A stretch of 7,944 nucleotides of DNA. Source: an uncultured Parabacteroides sp. (GTDB lineage: Bacteria > Bacteroidota > Bacteroidia > Bacteroidales > Tannerellaceae). Shown one piece after another: positions 1 to 6,231 of this stretch; position 1 is the first letter of the stretch, and every line of letters begins with the position of its first letter. The notes under the pieces are model-generated. The model worked only from the letters and a program-made list of their open reading frames with translations. It made no database searches and had not been told where the DNA came from. The stretch covers positions 1 to 7,944 of the forward strand of contig USAD01000125.1 of NCBI GenBank assembly GCA_900552415.1, given 5' to 3'. The translations under genes and the position numbers were made by a program.

Positions 1-16
1 TGCCTCCGCAACGTAT

Positions 17-53
17 AAAGGCTGTCTTCTTAAAGACAGCCTTTTTCTTTTTC
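17..53 (+). terminator. Strong intrinsic terminator at the left edge
   Basis: A perfect 12-bp stem (17-28 with 33-44) closes on a CTTA tetraloop and is followed on the plus strand by a T-rich tract to about 53. The T-tract orientation suits a plus-strand gene ending to the left of the window. The same hairpin lies about 30 bases past the stop codon of the minus-strand MATE gene. In that direction only three Ts follow the stem, so it could act as a weaker, bidirectional terminator for that operon. Confidence 0.8.
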
Positions 54-74
54 TTATCTTTTGGTCGCTATTTG

Positions 75-1445
75 TCAGGGTATAAGTTTTGACCTGTTTT
101 TCCATAAGCCGGTTTTGTAGTAAACAAAGGTCATGATCACTCCGATCGTGAAACTAGCTCCAATAGCCCACCAAATTCCAATACGTCCGAGAAGATCGCT
201 GAGCCAATAAGCTAAAGGAATACGGATTAGCCACAAACAAAGGAGGCTGATGATCATTGGGAAAAAAGTGTCTCCTGCGCCACGTAGGGCACCATTGAAT
301 ATGTTTAAGGTGCCGTGTACGAATAGGAAGCCGAATATGATCAGTAGATATTCCTGGCCGATCGCTATCACGTTTGGATCGGTCGTGAAAAGTCGCATGA
401 TATTATTTCCGAAGAAAATGACTCCCAAGAAAGCGATTGAGCTTAGGATGAGGCAAAGTATAATTGAGAAACGAACTCCTTGCCAGACTCGATGATATTG
501 CTTGGCTCCAATATTTTGTCCACAAAATGCCGCTAGGGCACTCGAGAGGGTCAGGAACGCTTGTGTAACGATCGAGTCGATCTTTCCAGCAGCTCCGTAA
601 GCGGTAAGCGTATCTGTACCGAATGAGTTGACGATGCTTAATAGGGCGATTAATCCTAAAGCGATTGCGCATTGTTGTATACTTGTTGGTATGCCAATGC
701 GCATCTCCTCCTTGAATAATTTGAAATCGAAAAGTAGATCCTCTTTCTTGATGGACAGTAAAGGATGTTGGTTATGGATATAGCTGATGGCGATACACAT
801 ACCAATGCCTTGTGCCGCGACGGTTGCCCGTGCGGCTCCCTCAATACCCCAATTGAAAACGGCGATAAAGAGCAAGTCCAATACGATGTTCAAGACAGTC
901 GTCAGTAGGATCAATAGCATGGGCCTGATGGATTCGCCCATTCCCCTAAGTATGGAGATAATGCTGTTGAAGGTCACGAAGAGAAACGTGCCGCCAATAT
1001 ATATCCTGAAGTAGGCCACCGCTTGCGGAAGGACATCTTCTGGCGTATTCGTCATCTGGAAAATTGGCTTGGCGAAAATAATGCCGAGTATGGATAGGAG
1101 CAAGCCGGCCACAAGCATGAACAGGAAGAAGGTCGAGAAGGCCTTCTGTAGTTTGTCGTAGGCTTTAGCGCCATAGAGTTGAGAGATGACAACAGTTGTT
1201 CCACTGCCAATTCCGATGATAAGAGAAATGATGAAATAATAATGGAAAAAGGAAGCAGAAACTGCCGCTAGTGCCTCTTTGCCTAAAAACTGGCCTACAA
1301 TGATGCTGTCGGTTAGGTTGTAGAGTTGTTGGAGTAGGTTTCCAACCAACAAGGGTAACGCAAACCGTAAAATAACTTTTCCGACTTGTCCTTGGGTCAG
1401 GTCGGTCCGTTCTTGCTTCTCCAGTATTTTTGATAGGTGTCCCAC
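75..1445 (-). CDS. MATE family multidrug/Na+ antiporter-type efflux transporter
   Basis: An inner-membrane efflux protein of 456 aa, the usual length for the MATE family (cation-coupled export of drugs and metabolites). A short cytoplasmic N-terminus leads into the first MatE half at about residue 20 (GKVILRFALPLLVGNLLQQL, then NLTDSIIVGQFLG). The pseudo-duplicated halves each end in a related loop, LRGMGESIRPM at 166-176 and ALRGAGDTFFPMI at 386-398. FCGQNIGAKQYHRV at 307-320 matches the second-half counterpart of SQLYGAKAYDKLQ at 88-100. Hydrophobic segments fit 12 helices. The start is GTG with an AAGGA-like sequence only about 2 bases upstream; no better start precedes the conserved core. 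The gene begins 14 bases after the stop of the YihY-like gene, so the two are probably co-transcribed. The substrate cannot be predicted: it falls in the broad NorM/DinF-like group and I do not recognise a specific member. Confidence 0.93.
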   Translation of the reverse strand: MGHLSKILEKQERTDLTQGQVGKVILRFALPLLVGNLLQQLYNLTDSIIVGQFLGKEALAAVSASFFHYYFIISLIIGIGSGTTVVISQLYGAKAYDKLQKAFSTFFLFMLVAGLLLSILGIIFAKPIFQMTNTPEDVLPQAVAYFRIYIGGTFLFVTFNSIISILRGMGESIRPMLLILLTTVLNIVLDLLFIAVFNWGIEGAARATVAAQGIGMCIAISYIHNQHPLLSIKKEDLLFDFKLFKEEMRIGIPTSIQQCAIALGLIALLSIVNSFGTDTLTAYGAAGKIDSIVTQAFLTLSSALAAFCGQNIGAKQYHRVWQGVRFSIILCLILSSIAFLGVIFFGNNIMRLFTTDPNVIAIGQEYLLIIFGFLFVHGTLNIFNGALRGAGDTFFPMIISLLCLWLIRIPLAYWLSDLLGRIGIWWAIGASFTIGVIMTFVYYKTGLWKNRSKLIP

Positions 1446-1459
1446 TTCCTTCGTTCTTG

Positions 1460-2833
1460 TTACAAGTTTTTCAGCAAGATGTTGCTGTAGGCTTGGATCA
1501 TGTCTTTTCTAGTCTGGAGTAAAGCTTCCCATTCTTTACTGAACAGTGTGTTTTTGTCTATCTTGAAGTTTTCTGAGCCATATTTGTCGATCCTTGTCAG
1601 TAATTCCCCAACAGTGATCTTGTTGATGTCTGTCGCTGGTTGGTAATAGGCTACTCGTTCGTCATCTCCATAGTTGACTTCTATGATAATGCCCAGCTCC
1701 ATCAACAGGTAGAGGATTTGGGTTGTGATACGGATCGGTATCCGGTAAGTGTTCGACAACTCGTCGGCGGTATATGGAGGAACACCTTCTTTCTCAAAAC
1801 GCTTGACAATAAGTGAGGCGATGAGCAGCGTGAGGAAGTCCTTGTAGCGTCGGCTGATATTCTTGCTGTCGCGTTCGAAGCTGAATTTCTTGACATTTTG
1901 GGAGGCGTATGAGAGTTCCGCTCCGAATAGGCAGATCAGCCAGGAGAGTTGTAGCCAGAGCAATAAGAGGGGCAATACGGCAAAGCTACCGTAGATTGCG
2001 TTATATTTGCTGACCCAGATCTGTCCGGAGATAAATAGGTATTGGAAGAATTGGAAAGCGCAGCCGGAGATGGTTCCCGCTACGAGGCCATTCAAGAAAC
2101 GAACTTTAGTGTTAGGCAATGCGATGTAGATTCCGGTGAAGACCAAAATCGTAATCAGATAGGGTGTCAGACTTAAAATACGTTCGACAACAGGTGTCAA
2201 GAAGACGTATTGGCTGAAAAATGAGTTTTGTGCCGTAGAGATGAAGATGGACATACCACTCGAGGTAGTCATTAAGATCGGTAATATCAGGAACAGCGCC
2301 AAATAATCGGAAATCTTACGATACCAAGGGCGTGATTTCTTAATTTGCCAGATCTCGTTGAAAGTTTCTTCTATCGAAGATATCAGGCTTATGACGGTGT
2401 AAAGCAATAAGATTAAACCGATGCCGATAATGACGCCGCCTTGTGCTTGGGTAAGGTAGCTTTCCACGAACAGGAAGGCTTTGTCTAGCTCCAAGGTTTG
2501 GCTCGGGAAATAGTTCAATAGTTCCTGCCTGACGGTCTCCTGGAAGCCAAATCCTTTTGCGATACCTAATAATACAGCCAATAAAGGAACAATAGCCAGC
2601 ATGGTATTGTAAGTAAGTGCGGAGGCTTTGACCGTTAGGTTGTCGTTCATGAAGCCACGAATAGCGAGAATCACAGTCTTGATCGCATTGATATAAAGCT
2701 CCTTTAATCCGCTGACCTCATTTTCCGTGATCCGCCAGATATCTTCGGTCACGAACTTGATCAGGCGCATCAACAATGTTTGGATTTGTTGGCTAAGCGA
2801 CTTTTTATTCGTATGGGATGGATTCTTCGCCAT
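1460..2833 (-). CDS. YihY/virulence factor BrkB family membrane protein with C-terminal winged-helix-like domain
   Basis: A polytopic inner-membrane protein of 457 aa. The BrkB/YihY core runs from about residue 45 to 312, with signature stretches ASALTYNTMLAIVPLLAVLLG (70-90) and YGSFAVLPLLLLWLQLSWLI (281-300) followed by LFGAELSYA. About six hydrophobic helices are visible. The soluble tail from about 328 on (TADELSNTYRIPIRITTQIL, then a beta-hairpin-like EVNYGDDERVAYY) resembles a winged helix, as in longer members of the family. Older databases call this family ribonuclease BN; that is a known misassignment, and its proximity to RNase P RNA should not be read as support for an RNase role. 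The molecular function of the family is unsettled. I chose ATG at 2831-2833 (MAKNPSHT) because the frame stays open 35 codons further upstream only by entering rnpB. A weak -7-like TGATTTTG (2848-2855, minus) exists, but read-through from rnpB is equally possible. Confidence 0.9.
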   Translation of the reverse strand: MAKNPSHTNKKSLSQQIQTLLMRLIKFVTEDIWRITENEVSGLKELYINAIKTVILAIRGFMNDNLTVKASALTYNTMLAIVPLLAVLLGIAKGFGFQETVRQELLNYFPSQTLELDKAFLFVESYLTQAQGGVIIGIGLILLLYTVISLISSIEETFNEIWQIKKSRPWYRKISDYLALFLILPILMTTSSGMSIFISTAQNSFFSQYVFLTPVVERILSLTPYLITILVFTGIYIALPNTKVRFLNGLVAGTISGCAFQFFQYLFISGQIWVSKYNAIYGSFAVLPLLLLWLQLSWLICLFGAELSYASQNVKKFSFERDSKNISRRYKDFLTLLIASLIVKRFEKEGVPPYTADELSNTYRIPIRITTQILYLLMELGIIIEVNYGDDERVAYYQPATDINKITVGELLTRIDKYGSENFKIDKNTLFSKEWEALLQTRKDMIQAYSNILLKNL

Positions 2834-2865
2834 AATGTTCTTGTGTGCAAAATCAAAGAAGATGA

Positions 2866-3236
2866 AAAAAACAGCCTGCCTGTAAGCCGGGTTCTGTTCC
2901 TCCTGGTCTTGCGAGCAAGAAGAGAAGGTGCCTGTCATTTATCTCGGCTTACCGTCACCGGTAAGCTCTAGCGGTCTACCCCTCGGCATCGGACGAGCCA
3001 TCCTACGGCGCCGATATACATGACCTTACAACCCATAAGGCGTACGGCATCCCATATTGCTATGGAATCGGTGAGCTCTTACCTCGCCTTTTCACCCTTA
3101 CCGAAATACTCCGGCGGTTATTTTCTGTTACGCTACTCAACCCTTGCGGACTGCTTCCCGTTAAGAAGTATGGTGCTCTGTGTTGCCCGGACTTTCCTCT
3201 TGCCTATTGGCTAGCGACAGACCGGCAGGCTGTTTA
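2866..3236 (-). ncRNA. rnpB: RNase P RNA (M1 RNA), bacterial type A
   Basis: The catalytic RNA of RNase P, which cuts the 5' leader from precursor tRNAs. Read on the minus strand it shows the universal conserved blocks: GAGGAAAGTCCGGGC (3185-3199), the GTAAGAGCTCACCG block (3069-3082) preceded by AAGGGTGAAAAGGCGAGG, a GGGTAGACCGCTAGAG segment, ATAAATGACAGGC, and ACAGAACCCGGCTTACAGGC near the 3' end. The ends pair as helix P1: AACAGCCTGCC at the 5' end (3224-3234) with GGCAGGCTGTT at the 3' end (2870-2880). A run of seven Ts (2865-2871) directly after P1 is likely the termination signal. The total of about 370 nt is normal. The exact 5' and 3' ends are estimates. Any protein-coding reading frame across this stretch is spurious. 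Confidence 0.97.
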
Positions 3237-3239
3237 GCG

Positions 3240-3247
3240 CGAAGGTA
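3240..3247 (-). promoter_or_regulatory. Candidate -7 element of the rnpB promoter
   Basis: On the minus strand TACCTTCG matches the Bacteroidetes -7 consensus TAnnTTTG at all but one specified position. It lies 4-10 bases ahead of the 5' strand of helix P1, which is where the transcript should start. I see no convincing -33 TTTG at the usual spacing of about 20 bases, so the call rests on position and one near-consensus box. Confidence 0.4.
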
Positions 3248-3324
3248 ACTATTTTTTCTGTATTATATTGGGTGACTTTATTTACTTTGGTCGTGACTAC
3301 GGTAAATTCTCTCTGGCGACGAGT

Positions 3325-3350
3325 CTGTCATTTGACGTTTGTCCTGACAG
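3325..3350. promoter_or_regulatory. Tandem TGTC/GAC dyads, possible operator
   Basis: Two short dyads sit side by side: GTCA-TT-TGAC (3327-3336) and TGTC-CT-GACA (3340-3349). Together they are framed by a larger inverted repeat, CTGTCA (3325-3330) against TGACAG (3345-3350). Four related half-sites in 26 bases, upstream of an envelope-stress protease gene, suggest a regulator-binding site. The regulator is unknown, and half-sites this short could arise by chance. Confidence 0.35.
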
Positions 3351-3376
3351 CTTGGCGTATTTAGAATGTTAAAAAG

Positions 3377-3397
3377 GTACTTTGCCATACAAAGTAC
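3377..3397. promoter_or_regulatory. Perfect 8-bp inverted repeat GTACTTTG / CAAAGTAC
   Basis: The arms at 3377-3384 and 3390-3397 are perfectly complementary around a 5-base spacer CCATA. It has no T-run, so it is not an intrinsic terminator. It lies about 150 bases upstream of the HtrA start codon and could be an operator, or a hairpin in a longer leader RNA. Confidence 0.4.
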
Positions 3398-3413
3398 TGT
3401 TAAGCCGTTTTAT

Positions 3414-3426
3414 CTCACGGCGTGAG
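3414..3426. promoter_or_regulatory. 13-bp palindrome CTCACGGCGTGAG
   Basis: Two perfect 6-base arms surround a single central base, with no mismatch. It lies 17 bases downstream of the preceding inverted repeat in the HtrA upstream region. It could be a protein-binding site; no regulator can be named from the sequence. Confidence 0.35.
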
Positions 3427-3543
3427 CTCGTTAAAAGTGATAAAAAATGAATGGGAGATGGAATATCCGCACGTTTTTTGCTCTTTCTTTGTCACAAGAA
3501 AACTGTTAAAATTAAGTGTTCAATTAAATAAATAGAGAGAACT

Positions 3544-5061
3544 ATGAAACCGATTTTGAAGAATGTTTTGGGTGTCGCTCTCGTGGCGGCCATCAGTGCG
3601 GGAGCCGCTGTCGGCACAACTTCTTACTTGATGAACAAGAATCAGGGAGGAGGAAATTCATCGGCTGAGTATGAGAATATATTCAAGCAGCAACCGGTTC
3701 GTCTGGTTAATTATAATGGTGCGGCCGCCGAGAATACCGATTTTACGGTAGCGGCGGAAAGTGCTGTTCATGCGGTTGTCCATATCAAGGCGACAACTAA
3801 TGTCAGCGCCTCGTCGGGCGAACGGTATATCGATCCGTTTGAGTATTTCTTCGGTTTTGGCGGACGAGGTGGTTTTCAGCGGCCTGAAGCACAGCCACGC
3901 GTAGGTTCTGGATCTGGAGTGATTATCTCGACAGATGGTTATATTATCACGAATAATCACGTGATTGAGGGTGCGGATGATTTGGAAGTGACTTTGAATG
4001 ACAATAGGAAATACACGGCTAAAGTGATAGGTGCGGATCCTACAACCGATATTGCTCTGATCAAGATTGAGGAGAAAGATCTACCGACAATCCCGTTTGG
4101 TGATTCTGAGAAGTTGAAAGTTGGTGAGTGGGTTTTGGCGATCGGTAACCCGTTCAATTTGACCTCGACTGTAACGGCTGGTATCGTAAGCGCGAAGAGT
4201 CGTGGAAATATAGGCACGAATCGGGGCGACCGGAGCAAGATTGAGTCGTTTATCCAGACGGATGCGGCGGTAAACCCTGGTAATAGTGGTGGTGCGTTGG
4301 TTAACACAAAGGGCGAATTGGTTGGTATCAATACTGCCATTTATTCGGAGACGGGTAACTTTGCGGGGTATTCGTTCGCCGTGCCGGTGAGCATCGCCGG
4401 GAAGGTGGTCAGCGATTTGAAACAGTATGGTGTCGTTCAGCGAGCTGTTCTGGGTGTTATGATTTCCGATACACAATATGTTCCGGATGAGGATAAAGAG
4501 AGAGTTAAGGCTCTTGAGGGTGCTTATGTCGGTGATTTCGCTGAGCGGAGTTCGGCAAAAGAGGCCGGTATTGAGAAGGGGGATGTGATCATCGCTGTCA
4601 ACGGCGCAAAAGTAAAATCGGCTAGCGCTTTGCAGGAGCAGATCAGTAAATACCGTCCGGGCGATAAGGTTGAGGTGAAGGTTGACCGGAATGGGGAAAC
4701 GAAAACCTTCACGGTTGAGTTAACGAACGCGCAGGGAAGCACGAAAATCGTGAAAGGCGGTGATACGACAGAGGTTTTAGGTGCTGCGTTCCAGGCTTTG
4801 GACGCTAAGGAGAAAAGGGCTTATGGCGTAAGTTATGGTATTGAGGTGACTGGCGATACGAGTGGAAAGTTGAAAGACGCGGGCATTAAGAAAGGATTTA
4901 TCATCATGATTGTCAATAACCAGAAGATCACTAAGCCTGAGGATCTGGAAAAGTTGGTCGACAATATTTTGCAGGGACGTTCAGAGGATCAAGGCTTGTT
5001 CATCAAAGGGTTCTACCCGAATGGCCGTACGAAATACTACGCGATCGATTTGGCGGAGTGA
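3544..5061 (+). CDS. degP: HtrA/DegP-type periplasmic serine endoprotease (Do-like)
   Basis: An envelope quality-control protease of 505 aa that degrades or refolds damaged periplasmic proteins. Residues 1-29 form a basic-then-hydrophobic signal or membrane anchor (KPILKNVLGVALVAAISAG). The trypsin-like domain spans about 60-295. Its catalytic triad is visible as His139 (TNNHVIEGAD), Asp169 (DPTTDIALIKI) and Ser248 (AAVNPGNSGGALVN), all intact. The Q-rich/LA-loop region is replaced by a short Gly/Phe-rich stretch (YFFGFGGRGGFQRPE, 101-115). PDZ1 is about 300-395 (AGIEKGDVIIAVNG), and a more divergent PDZ2 is about 407-500 (LKDAGIKKGFIIMIVNNQKI). The total length fits two-PDZ members such as DegP/DegQ; which of these it matches functionally cannot be told. 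The start follows an AGAGAGAACT leader with no classical Shine-Dalgarno. The gene ends in three different in-frame stops in a row (TGA TAG TAA). It appears monocistronic, with its own terminator. Confidence 0.96.
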   Translation: MKPILKNVLGVALVAAISAGAAVGTTSYLMNKNQGGGNSSAEYENIFKQQPVRLVNYNGAAAENTDFTVAAESAVHAVVHIKATTNVSASSGERYIDPFEYFFGFGGRGGFQRPEAQPRVGSGSGVIISTDGYIITNNHVIEGADDLEVTLNDNRKYTAKVIGADPTTDIALIKIEEKDLPTIPFGDSEKLKVGEWVLAIGNPFNLTSTVTAGIVSAKSRGNIGTNRGDRSKIESFIQTDAAVNPGNSGGALVNTKGELVGINTAIYSETGNFAGYSFAVPVSIAGKVVSDLKQYGVVQRAVLGVMISDTQYVPDEDKERVKALEGAYVGDFAERSSAKEAGIEKGDVIIAVNGAKVKSASALQEQISKYRPGDKVEVKVDRNGETKTFTVELTNAQGSTKIVKGGDTTEVLGAAFQALDAKEKRAYGVSYGIEVTGDTSGKLKDAGIKKGFIIMIVNNQKITKPEDLEKLVDNILQGRSEDQGLFIKGFYPNGRTKYYAIDLAE

Positions 5062-5100
5062 TAGTAAGCTGAATGTAATTGATTTTGGTTTGTGTGTTAA

Positions 5101-5150
5101 GAGGAAGTCGAGCTGGCCGGATAACGGTTGGCTTGACTTCTTTCACTTTG
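5101..5150 (+). terminator. Long-hairpin terminator after the HtrA gene
   Basis: Positions 5104-5140 fold into an uninterrupted 16-bp stem (four G-T wobbles) with a 5-base loop GATAA, extendable by up to three more weak pairs. It is followed by a T-rich tail (TTTCACTTT). It sits about 40 bases past the stop codon and isolates the protease gene from rpoD. Confidence 0.75.
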
Positions 5151-5187
5151 GGCTCCTTTTATTAGGAATAATGTGATATAAATATTG

Positions 5188-5222
5188 TTAATTGATGGGC
5201 GTGCGGGGAAAAGATCAATTAA
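5188..5222. promoter_or_regulatory. 9-bp inverted repeat upstream of the rpoD promoter
   Basis: TTAATTGAT (5188-5196) and ATCAATTAA (5214-5222) are perfect inverted copies separated by a G-rich 17-base spacer. The right arm ends 18 bases before the -7 element, so a bound protein would cover the -33 region. It has no T-run and does not look like a terminator. It may be an operator or an upstream AT-rich element; the AT-rich arms make chance formation easier. Confidence 0.4.
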
Positions 5223-5240
5223 TAATCCATTGAAAATTCT

Positions 5241-5248
5241 TATCTTTG
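5241..5248 (+). promoter_or_regulatory. Bacteroidetes-type -7 promoter element for rpoD
   Basis: TATCTTTG is a perfect match to the Bacteroidetes -7 consensus TAnnTTTG and sits 28 bases before the rpoD ATG, predicting a 5' leader of about 20 bases. No good -33 TTTG lies about 20 bases upstream, which is common in this phylum. It is the best promoter match I found in the window. Confidence 0.65.
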
Positions 5249-5276
5249 CATCCCATATTTTCAGTTTAATAGTTGA

Positions 5277-6137
5277 ATGAGACAATTAAAAATCACAAAG
5301 TCGATTACCAACCGCGAGAGTGCGTCGTTGGATAAATACCTTCAGGAGATCGGACGGGAAGATCTTATTACGGTAGAGGAAGAGGTCGAATTAGCTCAAG
5401 CTATTAAAAGAGGCGATCGCAGAGCATTGGAGAAATTGACAAGAGCAAATTTGCGTTTTGTCGTATCTGTCGCTAAACAATATCAGAATCAAGGATTGAG
5501 TTTGCCAGACTTGATCAATGAGGGCAACTTGGGCTTGATCAAGGCTGCTGAAAAATTTGATGAGACAAGAGGTTTTAAGTTCATCTCTTATGCGGTATGG
5601 TGGATCCGCCAGTCGATTTTGCAGGCCTTGGCGGAGCAATCACGCATCGTGCGTTTGCCTTTGAACCAAGTCGGTTCATTGAATAAGATCAGTAAGGCTT
5701 TCTCTAAATTCGAGCAAGAGAATGAGCGTAAGCCCTCGCCTGAGGAATTGGCTGATGAGTTGGACATTCCGGTGGATAAGATTTCGGATACCCTGAAAGT
5801 GTCAGGGCGACATATTTCTGTTGACGCGCCTTTTGTTGAAGGTGAGGATAACAGTTTGTTGGACGTGCTGGTAAATGATGACGCGCCTGTCGCCGATCGT
5901 TCATTGATGAATGAATCCCTCTCGAAAGAGATTGACCGGGCTTTGGCTACACTGACGGAAAGGGAATGCGAGATCATCAAGATGTTTTTTGGTATTGGCT
6001 GCCAGGAGATGACATTGGAGGAGATCGGGGATAAGTTCGGATTGACGCGTGAGCGTGTTCGCCAGATCAAGGAGAAGGCAATCCGTCGTTTACGGCAAGG
6101 TACACGCAGCAAATTGCTGAAATCGTATCTTGGTTGA
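5277..6137 (+). CDS. rpoD: Primary (housekeeping) RNA polymerase sigma factor, sigma-70 group
   Basis: It directs RNA polymerase to most promoters. At 286 aa it has the short architecture of Bacteroidetes primary sigma factors: no region 1.1 and no long non-conserved insert. Visible in order are region 1.2 ([10 protein letters not shown], 17-26), region 2.1-2.2 ([20 protein letters not shown], then [18 protein letters not shown], 57-95), region 2.3-2.4 ([20 protein letters not shown], 98-117, then QSRIVRLP), region 3 (about 133-205), region 4.1 ([15 protein letters not shown]) and the region 4.2 helix-turn-helix ([20 protein letters not shown], 245-264, then RRLR). The aromatic -10 melting residues (YAVWW) are intact. 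The translation start has no Shine-Dalgarno; the upstream bases are AT-rich, as expected in this phylum. It stands between its own promoter and terminator, so it appears monocistronic, without the dnaG/rpsU neighbours seen in proteobacteria. Confidence 0.97.
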   Translation: MRQLKITKSITNRESASLDKYLQEIGREDLITVEEEVELAQAIKRGDRRALEKLTRANLRFVVSVAKQYQNQGLSLPDLINEGNLGLIKAAEKFDETRGFKFISYAVWWIRQSILQALAEQSRIVRLPLNQVGSLNKISKAFSKFEQENERKPSPEELADELDIPVDKISDTLKVSGRHISVDAPFVEGEDNSLLDVLVNDDAPVADRSLMNESLSKEIDRALATLTERECEIIKMFFGIGCQEMTLEEIGDKFGLTRERVRQIKEKAIRRLRQGTRSKLLKSYLG

Positions 6138-6165
6138 TCCCTTGCTTTTGAGGATATGAATTAGG

Positions 6166-6204
6166 AGGAGGCTTTTGTCCAGTTGTGGAGAAGAGCCTTT
6201 TTTG
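6166..6204 (+). terminator. Intrinsic terminator after rpoD
   Basis: The stem pairs 6169-6181 with 6186-6198 around a GTTG tetraloop, with one G-G mismatch and one wobble. Six Ts (6198-6203) follow. It starts about 30 bases after the rpoD stop and ends only 28 bases before the GH125 ATG, so it lies in the space where the next gene's leader would be expected. Confidence 0.85.
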
Positions 6205-6231
6205 TTTAACATAACCATTAAAATAATACTT

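Larger units (their letters stand above)
3248..3543. promoter_or_regulatory. Divergent intergenic region between rnpB and the HtrA gene, rich in short dyads
   Basis: About 300 bases without a plausible gene on either strand. It must hold the rnpB promoter (minus) and the protease promoter (plus). Three separate dyad clusters, listed individually, occupy 3325-3426. The protease promoter may be TTTG at 3488-3491 plus TAAGTGTT at 3513-3520 (21-base spacer), which would start transcription roughly 18 bases before the ATG; the -7 match is imperfect. The dyads lie 60-220 bases upstream of that ATG, a normal range for activator or repressor sites. No tRNA or known riboswitch fold is apparent. Confidence 0.5.

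Noticed and set aside
1460..2833. Ribonuclease BN function for the YihY-like protein, suggested by its position next to RNase P RNA
   Set aside because: The family name RNase BN is a historical misassignment. The protein is a polytopic membrane protein with no nuclease motif, so the adjacency is not functional evidence.
3020..3214. A 64-codon plus-strand reading frame antisense to rnpB
   Set aside because: It lies wholly within the conserved RNase P RNA and its codons simply reflect the complement of that structured RNA; no start signal or known protein features.
3957..4476. Two overlapping minus-strand frames (127 and 131 codons) inside the HtrA gene
   Set aside because: Both are antisense to an intact catalytic domain with all triad residues in place, and they overlap each other in different frames, as expected for chance openings.
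5588..6112. A 174-codon minus-strand reading frame inside rpoD
   Set aside because: It is a shadow of the highly conserved sigma factor gene. The predicted protein has no recognisable domain and no promoter or start context.
6175..6231. N-terminal extension of GH125 from a TTG codon
   Set aside because: It would translate the loop and T-run of the rpoD terminator and push the twin-arginine signal away from the N-terminus.
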